A program made the translations under genes and the position numbers. The notes beneath the pieces are model-generated. The model was given only the letters and a program-made list of their open reading frames with translations, made no database searches and was not told the DNA's origin. Positions 24,933 to 34,182 of a stretch of 57,440 nt of DNA are shown here, one piece after another (position 1 is the stretch's first letter; each line of letters begins with the position of its first letter). This DNA comes from a candidate division FCPU426 bacterium. GTDB lineage: Bacteria; Oederibacteriota; PGYV01; Palsa-1178. The stretch covers positions 261 to 57,700 of the forward strand of contig PLPI01000023.1 in the NCBI GenBank assembly GCA_003159495.1. The letters are read 5' to 3'.

Positions 24933-26167
24933 AATACCAGAGGTTAAGGGGCGTTAAGGATGTTTTTTCGCCGGATAATTCGGTATGGGAAAGCATAATA
25001 GCCGCGGCAGTTTCAGTTTTTAAAACCTATAACTATTCGCTGATAATCACCCCGACCATTGAGGAAATATCCCTTTTTTCCCGCGGCATCGGAGAGGCAT
25101 CCGATATAGTAATGAAGGAAATGTACGATTTCAACGACAAAAAGGGAAGGCACATAGTTTTAAGGCCGGAGGGGACTGCTTCGGTGGTCAGGGCATATAT
25201 CGAAAATTCCCTGCCGGAAAAAAGCGACATGTATTACATAGGGCAGATGTTCAGGTATGAGAGGCCGCAGACCGGGCGCTACAGGGAATTTTACCAGATA
25301 GGCGTGGAATCATTCGGCGACGCGACGCCGTACAAGGACGCTGAAGTGATAATACTGGCGTCGGCGATTTTAAAAGCCGCTGGTATTAAAGACGCCGTGC
25401 TGAACATAAACTGTCTTGCAGCGGATGCCGGTTATTATGAAAAGCTGAAAAATTTCCTGGAAGAAAAAAAATCCGGTTTGTGCGGGGACTGCAAAAACAA
25501 GCTTTCCCGCGCGCCGATACGGGTGCTTGACTGCAAAAATGAGGGATGCAGACAGGCTGTTGCCGGGGCCCCGCTTATTACGGAACATTTAACCCCCGGG
25601 GCGGGCGCCAGTTTTTCAAAGATAAAATCCCTGCTGACAGCGGCTGGAATTTCTTTTACGGTGAATCCGGCCATGGTAAGGGGGCTGGATTATTATACAG
25701 CAGTGGTATTTGAATTCACCACGGACAAACTCGGGCCGCAGCAGAACACAATCCTTGCCGGCGGAAGGTATGACAATCTTGTTGAGGAACTCGGCGGAAA
25801 AAAAACTCCGGCAACGGGGTTTGCCATGGGAATAGAAAGGCTCTTTGAGGTTTTAAAGGCGCAGGAAGGCACGATAACGGAAGCCGGGCCCGAGGCTTTT
25901 ATAATAGTGGATAAGGAATTTATAGACCGCGGTTTTGAGCTGGTAAATTCGCTGAGAAATTCGGGGATAAGATGCGCCATGGGATACCAGGAGCGCAGTT
26001 TTAAATCGCAGTTCAGGGAAGCGGAATCGAAAAAGGCGGGGTTTGCCGTGATCATCGGCGAGACCGAGGTAAATACCGGGAAATATTCCGTTAAGAACAT
26101 GGCCGACGGGAGCCAGAAAGAGATAGAGGCTGCCGGAATCGCGGCTTATATAAAAGGACGGCCATGA
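24929..26167 (+). CDS. hisS: Histidyl-tRNA synthetase
   Basis: A 412-residue class II synthetase that charges tRNA-His. The N-terminus (MKYQRLRGVKDVFSPDNSVW) and motif 2 (FRYERPQTGRYREFYQ, at about 108-123) are clear. RPEGTASVVRAY and GLDYYTAVVFEF are the histidine-specific motifs, and FAMGIERLF is motif 3. The C-terminal anticodon-binding domain runs from about 325. CGDCKNKLSR and LDCKNEGCRQ contain four Cys residues of an insertion. Its start overlaps the upstream lipoprotein stop and its stop overlaps pdxA, so it is in a coupled operon. Confidence 0.97.
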   Translation: MKYQRLRGVKDVFSPDNSVWESIIAAAVSVFKTYNYSLIITPTIEEISLFSRGIGEASDIVMKEMYDFNDKKGRHIVLRPEGTASVVRAYIENSLPEKSDMYYIGQMFRYERPQTGRYREFYQIGVESFGDATPYKDAEVIILASAILKAAGIKDAVLNINCLAADAGYYEKLKNFLEEKKSGLCGDCKNKLSRAPIRVLDCKNEGCRQAVAGAPLITEHLTPGAGASFSKIKSLLTAAGISFTVNPAMVRGLDYYTAVVFEFTTDKLGPQQNTILAGGRYDNLVEELGGKKTPATGFAMGIERLFEVLKAQEGTITEAGPEAFIIVDKEFIDRGFELVNSLRNSGIRCAMGYQERSFKSQFREAESKKAGFAVIIGETEVNTGKYSVKNMADGSQKEIEAAGIAAYIKGRP

Positions 26168-27168
26168 AGCGTTTTAAAATTGCTGTTACAATGGGAGACG
26201 CGGCCGGGGTCGGGCCGGAAATTATCGCGAAGATGTTTTTACGTCCGGGCATAAATGATGCCGCTGATATTTTTGTCATAGGGGACCTTTTCCCGATGCT
26301 TTCAGCCCAGCGCAGGATATCGAAAAAACTTTCAATCAGGCCGGTGGATTCGGCAGGAAAATTAACATACGGAAAGAATATCATACCCCTGCTTGACGCA
26401 AGAGTTCTTCATGAAGGGGATTATACCATCGGGGAAGCCGGCGCAAAATCCGGAAAAGCCTCGTTTATATATTTGAGAAAAGCAATTGACCTCGCGCTTG
26501 ATAAAAGTATCGACGCGGTTGTGACTGCGCCGATAAACAAACACTCCCTGCACATGGCGGGCCTTAATTATCCCGGCCATACGGAGATTCTGGCAAAATT
26601 TACAAAGACAAAAAATTACGCCATGATGCTTATGAGCGACAAACTTAAAGTGGTCCTTGCGACAATCCATATGCCGGTTGCGGGCGTGCCGGGAAAGCTA
26701 AGCTCAAAAAAAATAACCGCGCTTCTTAAACTAATAGACAGTTCATTAAAAAAAGATTTCGGGATTAAAACCCCGTCAATAGCCGTTTGCGGGCTCAACC
26801 CGCATGCCGGTGAAAACGGCGCGTTCGGGGACGAGGAATCACGCATAATAACCCCGGGGATAAAAAATGTTGTAAAAGCGGGGGTTAAGGCGGAGGGCCC
26901 TTTTCCAGCCGATACCATATTTCACAGGGTTGTGAATAACAAAAGCCACGACGCCGTGCTGGCCATGTACCACGACCAGGGGCTCATACCGTTGAAACTG
27001 CTATCCTTCGACACGGGGGTGAACGTGACGCTCGGGCTTCCCATTATAAGGACATCGCCGGACCATGGGACGGCTTATGACATTGCAGCCACGGGCGCGG
27101 CGTCTGATGTTTCGCTATTTGAGGCCGTTAAGACGGCGCTGTTAATGGCAAAAAACAGGAACAAATGA
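26164..27168 (+). CDS. pdxA: 4-hydroxythreonine-4-phosphate dehydrogenase
   Basis: A 334-residue enzyme of the deoxyxylulose-5-phosphate-dependent pyridoxal-phosphate pathway. MGDAAGVGPEIIAKM opens the nucleotide-binding domain. The zinc-binding histidines lie in INKHSLHMAGLNYPGHTEIL and AMYHDQGLIPLKLLSFDTGVN, and NPHAGENGAFGDEE and IIRTSPDHGTAYDIAATG are further PdxA signatures. The gene starts within the hisS stop (ATGA) and ends within the rsmA start. pdxA next to rsmA is also seen in Escherichia coli and others, where pdxA and ksgA are adjacent. Confidence 0.97.
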   Translation: MKRFKIAVTMGDAAGVGPEIIAKMFLRPGINDAADIFVIGDLFPMLSAQRRISKKLSIRPVDSAGKLTYGKNIIPLLDARVLHEGDYTIGEAGAKSGKASFIYLRKAIDLALDKSIDAVVTAPINKHSLHMAGLNYPGHTEILAKFTKTKNYAMMLMSDKLKVVLATIHMPVAGVPGKLSSKKITALLKLIDSSLKKDFGIKTPSIAVCGLNPHAGENGAFGDEESRIITPGIKNVVKAGVKAEGPFPADTIFHRVVNNKSHDAVLAMYHDQGLIPLKLLSFDTGVNVTLGLPIIRTSPDHGTAYDIAATGAASDVSLFEAVKTALLMAKNRNK

Positions 27169-28010
27169 CGGATAAAAAATTTTACTATAAAAAAGGACTC
27201 GGCCAGAACTTTTTACATAACACCTCAAAGCTCGGACAGATGGCGTCGCTGATTGACCCGCAGAAGGGCGAGCCGATAATTGAGATAGGGCCGGGCGCAG
27301 GCGCGCTGACTCAGAGGCTCCTTCCGGCGGCGGGCAGGGTCATTGCAATTGAAATTGACAACGAGGCCATATCAAAACTAAAGGATAAAATAGGCGCCCC
27401 GGATAATCTGCAGGTGATAAACGCTGATTTTATGGAGCTTGATTTGGCCTCCATAATACCCGTGGGTTCCCCCAGGATAAAAATTGTCGGCAACATTCCT
27501 TATTATATAACGACCCCTATAATAGAAAAGCTAATCAACAATAAAAAATTGATAAGCAGGGCCTTTTTGACCGTGCAGAGGGAAGTGGGCGACCGTATGG
27601 CCGCCCGTGAAGGCTCAAAGACATACGGCTCGCTTTCAATATTCTGCCAGTACCACGCTTTAGTAAAAATGCTCCTTAAAATCGACAGGAGCTCATTTTT
27701 TCCCGAGCCGGACGTGGATTCGGCTTTTGTAATGATGGATTTTGAAAAGGCCCCGGAACTTAACGTGCCGGACGAGGAATTGTTTTTTAAAATAACAAGG
27801 GCAGGATTTAACCAGCGCAGGAAGATGCTGGCCAATAATGTCAAAAGGATACTGGGGCTGGAAGCGGATGAGGTTAAAGCCGCTTTTGGAGCGGCCGGCA
27901 TCGATGAAAAAGCCAGGGCAGAGGATGTGCCCTTATTAGCTTTTGCAAAACTATCCGGCGTATTGTATAATGAGTCTCACAAAAAAAATAAACCGGACGG
28001 AAGTTTTTGA
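27165..28010 (+). CDS. rsmA: 16S rRNA dimethyladenosine transferase
   Basis: A 281-residue methyltransferase (KsgA/RsmA) that dimethylates two adjacent adenosines near the 3' end of 16S rRNA during small-subunit maturation. GLGQNFLHN, EIGPGAGALTQRLL (S-adenosylmethionine loop) and the catalytic NIPYYITTPIIEKL (NPPY-like NIPY) are present. VQREVGDRMAA and RAGFNQRRKMLANNVK complete the family signature. It starts inside the pdxA stop codon. The C-terminal tail continues past the family core. An internal promoter for glmS lies near its 3' end. Confidence 0.97.
   Translation: MTDKKFYYKKGLGQNFLHNTSKLGQMASLIDPQKGEPIIEIGPGAGALTQRLLPAAGRVIAIEIDNEAISKLKDKIGAPDNLQVINADFMELDLASIIPVGSPRIKIVGNIPYYITTPIIEKLINNKKLISRAFLTVQREVGDRMAAREGSKTYGSLSIFCQYHALVKMLLKIDRSSFFPEPDVDSAFVMMDFEKAPELNVPDEELFFKITRAGFNQRRKMLANNVKRILGLEADEVKAAFGAAGIDEKARAEDVPLLAFAKLSGVLYNESHKKNKPDGSF
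27943..27971 (+). promoter_or_regulatory. Internal promoter for glmS
   Basis: TTGCAA (27943-27948), a 17-bp spacer and TATAAT (27966-27971), within the last codons of rsmA, 59 bp before the glmS start. It would let glmS be expressed apart from the upstream operon. Confidence 0.7.
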
Positions 28011-28029
28011 AATATCGCGGAGGAAAAAA

Positions 28030-29844
28030 ATGTGCGGAATAATAGGTTATATAGGCGAAGAGAACGCCACGGACAGGATAATTTACGGGCTTCATAAACT
28101 CGAGTACAGGGGTTATGATTCCGCCGGCATAGCAGTCATTGACGGCGGCGCTCTGGTGCGTTTCCGCGCGCAGGGCAGGCTTGAAAATCTAGAGGCAAAG
28201 ATAAAGGGGAAAAAGACGGGCGGAACCATAGGCATAGGCCATACCCGCTGGGCGACCCACGGAAAACCCTCCGAGGAAAACGCGCATCCGCACACTGACT
28301 GCACGGGCGAAATCACCATCATACACAACGGCATAATAGAAAATTATTTCGAGCTCAAGGAAGAGCTTATAAAGAAAAAACACAAATTCGCGTCGGAAAC
28401 CGACACCGAGATATTCGCGCATCTTATAGAGGAAAATATATCAAAGGGTTTTGTAAAGGCGGCATTCGCTGCGCTCAAACGCATACGCGGCATGTACGCG
28501 ATGGTGATACTTTATTCAGGCGAGCCGGACAAAATCATTGCGGCCAGGAAGGGCTCGCCGCTGGTTATAGGGCTCGGCAGGGGTGAAAATTATGTGGCAT
28601 CAGACGTGCCGTCATTTTTAAAGTATACAAAAAAAGCGATGTTTCTGGAGGACGGCGATGTCGCGGTAATAACCAGGGAAAAAGTGGATATATTTAATTC
28701 CGGAAAAAAAGTAAAACGCGGGGTGAAGGAGATAAAATGGAGCGCCCAGCAGGCCGAAAAATCGGGGTTCCCGCACTTTATGCTCAAGGAAATTTCCGAA
28801 CAGCCCCAGGCGTTTGAGGACACCATAATCGACAGGATATCCGACAGCTCGATAAAATTTGAGAACATAGACCCGGAAAAATTAAAGGGGATAAACAGCG
28901 TAAGGATAATCGCCTGCGGCACATCCTATCACGCGGCATATACGGCCAAATATATCATTGAAAAATACGCAAGGGTGAACACCGTTGTGGAGGTGGCATC
29001 GGAGATGCGCTACAGCAGCCCGGTTATTGATAAAAAAACACTGCTTATTGCCGTATCGCAGTCCGGCGAGACGATTGACACAATCGAGGCTTTTAAAAGC
29101 ATACAGAAAAAGGCCGGGTATTCCATAGCGGTCGTGAATGTTGTCGGATCGACTTTGAGCAGGATGCTTGACGGAGTTATCTATACCCACGCCGGGCCCG
29201 AGATAGGCGTGGCCTCGACAAAGACATTCATAACCCAACTGGCCGTGCTGTATATGTTCGCGCTGTACATGGCGCGCGTCAAAGGCGAAGCCGGGGAAAA
29301 GTTCATGAAAGACGGCATAAAAAACCTGCGTATGGTGCCGGGATTCATAAAAACTATTTTAAAGGACAAACAGAAACTTGAAAATATAGCGGCAAAATAC
29401 TGTGGCTTCAGGGATTTCCTTTATTACGGCAGGAACGTGAATTATCCGATGGCCCTTGAGGGGGCGCTGAAATTAAAGGAAATTTCCTACATTCACGCGG
29501 AAGGCTACGCGGCCGGAGAGATGAAGCACGGCCCCATAGCGCTGGTGGACGACAAAACGCCGAATGTTTTTATAGCGCCGGAAAACGCGCTCTATGAAAA
29601 AATAATCAGCAACATACAGGAAATAAAGGCGCGCTCGGGGACAATAATCGCCATCACCAACAGGTCGAATACAACCATGAAAAAGTTCGCGGATGATATT
29701 TTTTATATTCCGGATATCGAGGAGGATTTTTATCCGCTGCTTGCGGCCATCCCGATGCAGCTGCTGGCCTATTACATAGGCGTAAAAAAGGGAATAGACG
29801 TGGACAAGCCGAGGAACCTGGCAAAGAGCGTCACAGTTGAATAA
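28030..29844 (+). CDS. glmS: Glucosamine-fructose-6-phosphate aminotransferase
   Basis: A 604-residue enzyme forming glucosamine-6-phosphate from fructose-6-phosphate and glutamine, the entry to peptidoglycan and outer-membrane sugars. The N-terminal glutaminase begins with MCGIIGYIG (the Cys becomes the nucleophile) and has RGYDSAGIAV and GHTRWATHG. Two SIS domains follow (SGTSYHAAYTAKY-like IACGTSYHAAYTAKYII, SQSGETIDTIEAF, EGALKLKEISYIHAEGYAAGEMKHGPIAL). The C-terminus KPRNLAKSVTVE is standard. The ATG at 28030 follows CGGAGG. A longer frame upstream overlaps rsmA. No glmS ribozyme is seen in front. Confidence 0.98.
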   Translation: MCGIIGYIGEENATDRIIYGLHKLEYRGYDSAGIAVIDGGALVRFRAQGRLENLEAKIKGKKTGGTIGIGHTRWATHGKPSEENAHPHTDCTGEITIIHNGIIENYFELKEELIKKKHKFASETDTEIFAHLIEENISKGFVKAAFAALKRIRGMYAMVILYSGEPDKIIAARKGSPLVIGLGRGENYVASDVPSFLKYTKKAMFLEDGDVAVITREKVDIFNSGKKVKRGVKEIKWSAQQAEKSGFPHFMLKEISEQPQAFEDTIIDRISDSSIKFENIDPEKLKGINSVRIIACGTSYHAAYTAKYIIEKYARVNTVVEVASEMRYSSPVIDKKTLLIAVSQSGETIDTIEAFKSIQKKAGYSIAVVNVVGSTLSRMLDGVIYTHAGPEIGVASTKTFITQLAVLYMFALYMARVKGEAGEKFMKDGIKNLRMVPGFIKTILKDKQKLENIAAKYCGFRDFLYYGRNVNYPMALEGALKLKEISYIHAEGYAAGEMKHGPIALVDDKTPNVFIAPENALYEKIISNIQEIKARSGTIIAITNRSNTTMKKFADDIFYIPDIEEDFYPLLAAIPMQLLAYYIGVKKGIDVDKPRNLAKSVTVE

Positions 29845-29874
29845 TCCGCTTAAAGCGGAGCGGAGAGTGAATAG

Positions 29875-31071
29875 ATGAAAAGCCTTCCTGAAATAGTCCT
29901 TAAACCCGGAGAAGAACAGCGTATATTGTCGGGCCATCCGTGGATATTTGACAACGAGATAGCCTCGTTCCCAGAGTCGTTCAACAACGGTTCGCTCGCG
30001 TTTGTGAAAACATCCGGCGGTTTTTTTGCCGGTATGGGTTACGCCAATACAAATTCAAAGATAACCGTGAGGATGCTCGACACGCTGAAAGAACCAGCGG
30101 AAATTTATGCCGGCCCGGATTCCATCGCGGACCTTCTCGGGGCAAAGGTAATGGTGGCAATAAAAAGGCGGGAAAAGATAAAAGGAACAAACGCGATAAG
30201 GATGATATTTTCCGAATCCGATTTTCTGCCGGGGCTCATTGTGGACATGTACGCAGACACCATGGTGGTGCAGATAAACACGCTCGGCATGGAAAACCTT
30301 AAAAAAATAATTATTCCAATACTTGAAAAATCGCTGAACCCGCGGGTAATATATGAAAAATCACTCTCCGGCGCGAGGGAAAAAGAGGGTTTAAAACGAT
30401 TTGAGGGCAATATAAAAGGGGAGGCGGGCCCTGTTATAATAGAGGAAAACGGCCTTAAGTTCGAGGTCAATCCAATATCGGGTTCAAAGACCGGTTTTTA
30501 CCTTGACCAGCGCGACAGCAGGGAAAGGCTGAAGGATTTCTGCGCCGGCGAGGATGTATTCGACCTTTTCTGCTACACGGGAAGCTTTTCGGCGTTTGCC
30601 CTGAAATTCGGCGCAAAATCCGCAAGAGGCGTCGATTCTTCCGATGCCGCCATTATGGCCGCGGGGAAAAACATGGAATTGAATTCCCTTGAAAATTACT
30701 GCCTGATAAAATCCGATGTTTTTGATGAACTAAAAAGAGCCGCGGCCGCCGGCGAAAAATACGGCCTTATAATATTAGACCCTCCGCCCTTCTCAAAGTC
30801 CGGCGCGGAAAAAGCGGGCGGCATAAAGGGTTACAAGGACCTCCACCGCAAGGCATTCAAGGTGCTAAAGGACAATGGGGTGCTCTTCACCTTTTCATGC
30901 TCGAACAACATCTCGATGGCGGAGCTGATAAAATCCGCAAAGGACGCGGCCAGGAACCTGAAGATGCGCATTGAAATACTGGGGCAGCTATTTCAGGCGA
31001 AGGACCATCCATACAACACCGCCATACCCGAGACTTTTTACCTTAAAGGCGCGATAATAAGAAAAAAATAG
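29875..31071 (+). CDS. RlmI/RlmK-type class I rRNA methyltransferase
   Basis: A 398-residue enzyme of the RlmI family (23S rRNA m5C methyltransferases). Residues 1-70 form the PUA-like RNA-binding domain (RILSGHPWIFDNEIASF). Residues about 170-395 are the Rossmann methyltransferase: SGSKTGFYLDQRDSRERL, VFDLFCYTGSFSAFALKFGA and the ILDPPPFSKS loop that plays the role of the NPPY motif. C-terminal FTFSCSNN and the HPYNTAIPETFYLKG end are standard. The gene follows glmS by 30 bp across a small TCCGCT/AGCGGA hairpin and precedes the radical SAM gene. Confidence 0.9.
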   Translation: MKSLPEIVLKPGEEQRILSGHPWIFDNEIASFPESFNNGSLAFVKTSGGFFAGMGYANTNSKITVRMLDTLKEPAEIYAGPDSIADLLGAKVMVAIKRREKIKGTNAIRMIFSESDFLPGLIVDMYADTMVVQINTLGMENLKKIIIPILEKSLNPRVIYEKSLSGAREKEGLKRFEGNIKGEAGPVIIEENGLKFEVNPISGSKTGFYLDQRDSRERLKDFCAGEDVFDLFCYTGSFSAFALKFGAKSARGVDSSDAAIMAAGKNMELNSLENYCLIKSDVFDELKRAAAAGEKYGLIILDPPPFSKSGAEKAGGIKGYKDLHRKAFKVLKDNGVLFTFSCSNNISMAELIKSAKDAARNLKMRIEILGQLFQAKDHPYNTAIPETFYLKGAIIRKK

Positions 31072-31085
31072 GAAGCGGGGGCAAA

Positions 31086-32492
31086 ATGAAAAATCCCGGG
31101 ATCCACAGGGTGCTTCTTGTAAGGCCGGCGCCGAAAGAAAAACATTTCGGTGACGTTACATTTATGCCGCTGGGGATTGGATATATTGCGGCGGTTCTTG
31201 AAAAGGAAGGATACCGGGTAAAGGTTCTGGACCTTCTAATCGAAAAAAAAAGCGATGAAGAAATTTTAGCTGTTATAAAAGATTTCTTGCCTCAGGTTGT
31301 CGGTTTTACCGCGGTTACTCCAACCGTAAACAGCGCTTTTAAACTGGCAGCGATTGTTAAAAAATATGACGGGGAAATAATAACCATTATAGGCGGGCCG
31401 CACGCAACGGCGCTGCCCGAAGAGAGCCTTAATAATAATATGGATTATGTGGTGTATGGTGAAGGCGAAGAAACCATTGTTGACCTGCTGGCGAACATTG
31501 ACAAACCGGGAAATGTAAAATCAATTCTTTATCGCAGCGACGGCAAAGTGATGAAAACAGCAGTAAGGCCATTAATACAAAATCTGGACATGCTTCCTTA
31601 TCCGGCAAGGCATTTATTTCCGCCGGTTAAATCATACAGGGGACAGGAGGCTCTGGGAAGCGCAAATCCCGCGGGAAGCATCATCACATCGCGGGGATGC
31701 CCGTTCAGCTGCAAATTTTGTTTTAAGGCTGTATTCGGAAACCGTTTCAGGGCGCGTTCCGCGGAAAGCGTCCTTGACGAATGGGAAATGCTTGAAAAAA
31801 AGTATCATGTAAAGGAAGTTGCAATTGTTGACGATTCTTTTACAACAGACATTAATAGGGTGCATGCAATATGCGACGGGATTATAAAAAGAGGGATAAA
31901 GACAAGATGGACCTGCCCCAACGGCATAAGGGTGGATCTCGGCGATTATGAAATGCTCGCAAAAATGAAAAAATCCGGCTGTTACAGGGTTGCGCTCGGC
32001 ATTGAATCGGGTTCACAGAGAATACTTGACAGCATAGGAAAAAACATAACACTTGAGAGGATTGAGGAAACCGTTAAGAACTGCAGGCGGGCCGGTATCA
32101 GGACAATGGGATTTTTTATGCTCGGCAACATTGGAGAAACAAGGGAAAGCATGGAAGCTACCATAAGTTTCGCAAAGAAAATAAGGGTTGATTACGCCCA
32201 GTTTCTTATTGCAATGCCTTATCCGGGATCCGGGCTTTATGATGAAATATCAAAAAAAGGCAGAATATTCATGAAGGATTGGGATCAATACGGGGTGTAT
32301 GACGGCACGGCATCATTCGAATGCGGCGAAGTAACGCCCGGACTGCTTGCTTTAATGGAACAAAAAGCGAGAAGAAATTTCTATTTAAGTCCGGATTATA
32401 TTTTAAGGCAGCTTTTAAATCCGGAAACATACAGGTACTTTCCAAACAGGCTGGGAGCCGCCTTTGCAATGTTAATAAATCATAAACGATAG
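31086..32492 (+). CDS. B12-binding radical SAM protein
   Basis: A 468-residue protein. Residues 1-140 are a cobalamin-binding Rossmann domain (VRPAPKEKHFGDVTFMPLGIGYIAAVLEKEGYRVKVLD, IIGGPHATALPEE, YGEGEET), although the DxHxxG motif is not seen. The radical SAM domain follows with Cys205, Cys209 and Cys212 in SRGCPFSCKFC. SFTTDINRVHAICDGI, RVALGIESGSQRILDSIGKN and GIRTMGFFMLGNIGET are typical of the BchE/hopanoid or lipid-methylase group. The likely chemistry is methylation or C-C bond formation on a lipid or glycan, which cannot be fixed. AGGAAGCGGG precedes the ATG. It begins a group of surface-glycan-type genes. Confidence 0.9.
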   Translation: MKNPGIHRVLLVRPAPKEKHFGDVTFMPLGIGYIAAVLEKEGYRVKVLDLLIEKKSDEEILAVIKDFLPQVVGFTAVTPTVNSAFKLAAIVKKYDGEIITIIGGPHATALPEESLNNNMDYVVYGEGEETIVDLLANIDKPGNVKSILYRSDGKVMKTAVRPLIQNLDMLPYPARHLFPPVKSYRGQEALGSANPAGSIITSRGCPFSCKFCFKAVFGNRFRARSAESVLDEWEMLEKKYHVKEVAIVDDSFTTDINRVHAICDGIIKRGIKTRWTCPNGIRVDLGDYEMLAKMKKSGCYRVALGIESGSQRILDSIGKNITLERIEETVKNCRRAGIRTMGFFMLGNIGETRESMEATISFAKKIRVDYAQFLIAMPYPGSGLYDEISKKGRIFMKDWDQYGVYDGTASFECGEVTPGLLALMEQKARRNFYLSPDYILRQLLNPETYRYFPNRLGAAFAMLINHKR

Positions 32493-32500
32493 GGGAAAAA

Positions 32501-33160
32501 ATGGGTGTGATGCGGAATTTCAGGAAATTGTTTAATTTTATCCACGAAAGCGACAATTATTATTCACAATATTCACATGTCAGAAAATTGGACCTTAACC
32601 GGCTGGGCATTTATTCCAACCTGAAAAAGGAGATAGGGGACGCGCCGGAAGGAATCCTTGACTTCGGCAGCGGCCTGGGTTATATAACGAATTATTTGGG
32701 CGCCGAGGGAGTGGATATAAATATAAAAGCCGTTGCGGCGGCCCGTGATTTTTTTCCCGGTACAAAATTTATGGTTAAAACGGTAAAAGAACTGTCGGAA
32801 GGAAAAAAATATTCCGCTATTACATGCGTTAATGTTATTGAACATCTCGAAGACGGGCAGAGAAGGGAATGGTTCGAAGCCGTTCCAAAAATACTGGCCG
32901 ACGGCGGAAAACTTTATGTTGTTTACGATTCCATGTACCATCCGGCACAATTGCTTTCCGGGCTTATACATCCGGGAATGCTTTTAACGGATCCTTCACA
33001 CGTTCATTGCTGGACCCAGGGACAGTTCAGGAAGATACTCGGGGAAAATTTTGATATTGTAAAGGAAAAGCCCGGGAACATACTGGCGCTTTTTTTGCCC
33101 CTGACAAATATTTTCGCATCCGCCAGGATGTATGTTTGTGTCCCGAAAAAGGGCCGGTAA
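32501..33160 (+). CDS. Class I SAM-dependent methyltransferase
   Basis: A 219-residue protein. ILDFGSGLGYITNYLGAEGVDINIKAVAAA is the S-adenosylmethionine-binding loop, with acidic residue and helix. The motif around CVNVIEHLED is typical of small-molecule or glycan methyltransferases of the Methyltransf_11/23 types. No N-terminal membrane segment is seen. The gene follows the B12 radical SAM gene after nine bases, so the two likely work in one pathway. It ends before the promoter at 33174. The substrate is unknown. Confidence 0.85.
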   Translation: MGVMRNFRKLFNFIHESDNYYSQYSHVRKLDLNRLGIYSNLKKEIGDAPEGILDFGSGLGYITNYLGAEGVDINIKAVAAARDFFPGTKFMVKTVKELSEGKKYSAITCVNVIEHLEDGQRREWFEAVPKILADGGKLYVVYDSMYHPAQLLSGLIHPGMLLTDPSHVHCWTQGQFRKILGENFDIVKEKPGNILALFLPLTNIFASARMYVCVPKKGR

Positions 33161-33173
33161 CACAAAGACAATT

Positions 33174-33202
33174 TTGACTTTGAATAAGATTTATAATAGA
33201 AT
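33174..33202 (+). promoter_or_regulatory. Promoter of the epimerase/YfhO/GT2 operon
   Basis: TTGACT (33174-33179), a 17-bp spacer and TAGAAT (33197-33202). A closer TATAAT at 33192-33197 has only a 12-bp spacer. Confidence 0.6.
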
Positions 33203-33240
33203 GTATTTGTTCCGGTGAAAACGGACAACAAGGAGAAAAA

Positions 33241-34182
33241 ATGAAAAAAACTGCGCTTGTGGCGGGGGGAGCGGGATTTATAGGTTCGCATTTGTGCGAG
33301 GCGCTTATAGGACGGGGAATGCGCGTTATATGCGTTGATAACCTTGGAACGGGCAAAATGGAAAATCTCAAGGCCCTTAAAGGCAATAAAAACTTTACTT
33401 TTATAAAAGCGGATATCAGGAAAAAAATAAATATAAAAGGGGGCATTGATTATATTTTTCACCTGGCTTCATACGCGTCCCCGCCATATTACCAGGCAAA
33501 ATCCATAGAAACTCTTATGACAAACTCCCTTGGCACATTTAACCTGCTGGAACTTGCCGTTGAAAAAAAAGCGCGTTATCTAATAACATCCACATCGGAG
33601 ACATACGGCGACCCGAAGGAACACCCGCAGAAGGAGACTTACTGGGGAAATGTAAATCCGGTGGGCATCCGCAGCTGTTATGACGAGGCAAAAAGGTTTG
33701 CCGAGGCTCTGACCATGGAATTTTTCAGGAAACACAAACTTGACGCGCGCATAATAAGGATTTTCAACACATACGGCCCGCGCCTGCAAAAGGACGACGG
33801 CAGGGTAATTTCAAATTTTATCTGGCAGGCGATACACAACGACCCCATTACGATTTACGGCGACGGCAGCCAGACAAGGAGTTTTTGCTATGTCTCCGAC
33901 CAGGTGGGAGGGCTCATGGCGGCAATGATGAAACCGGGGCTTGCGGGAGAAGTGATAAACATAGGAAATCCCGGCGAGTTCACGGTGAAACAGGCGGCGG
34001 ATATGATAAAGCAGATGACCGGTTCTAGTTCGGGGATAATTTATAAACCTCTGCCCAAGGACGACCCTGCGCGCAGAAAGCCTGACATATCAAAGGCAAA
34101 AAAACTGTTAGGATGGATCCCGTCGGTAAAACTTAAGGAAGGGCTGGAAAAAACAATTGAATGGTTTGAAAAAAGCAAATAA
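33241..34182 (+). CDS. NAD-dependent epimerase/decarboxylase (UDP-glucuronate decarboxylase-like)
   Basis: A 313-residue extended short-chain dehydrogenase/reductase. GGAGFIGSHL is the NAD loop, the catalytic pair is Tyr-x-x-x-Lys in SCYDEAKRFAEAL, and ETYGDPKEHPQKETYWGNVNPVG matches UDP-xylose synthases (Uxs/ArnA-decarboxylase type), which convert UDP-glucuronate to UDP-xylose. RIFNTYGPRLQKDDGRVISNFI is also conserved. It would supply a sugar nucleotide for glycan synthesis. The next gene (YfhO-like) starts 26 bases before its end, so they are coupled. Confidence 0.9.
   Translation: MKKTALVAGGAGFIGSHLCEALIGRGMRVICVDNLGTGKMENLKALKGNKNFTFIKADIRKKINIKGGIDYIFHLASYASPPYYQAKSIETLMTNSLGTFNLLELAVEKKARYLITSTSETYGDPKEHPQKETYWGNVNPVGIRSCYDEAKRFAEALTMEFFRKHKLDARIIRIFNTYGPRLQKDDGRVISNFIWQAIHNDPITIYGDGSQTRSFCYVSDQVGGLMAAMMKPGLAGEVINIGNPGEFTVKQAADMIKQMTGSSSGIIYKPLPKDDPARRKPDISKAKKLLGWIPSVKLKEGLEKTIEWFEKSK

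Noticed and set aside
28011-28029. glmS ribozyme before glmS
   Set aside because: Only 19 bases separate rsmA from glmS, too little for the ribozyme.
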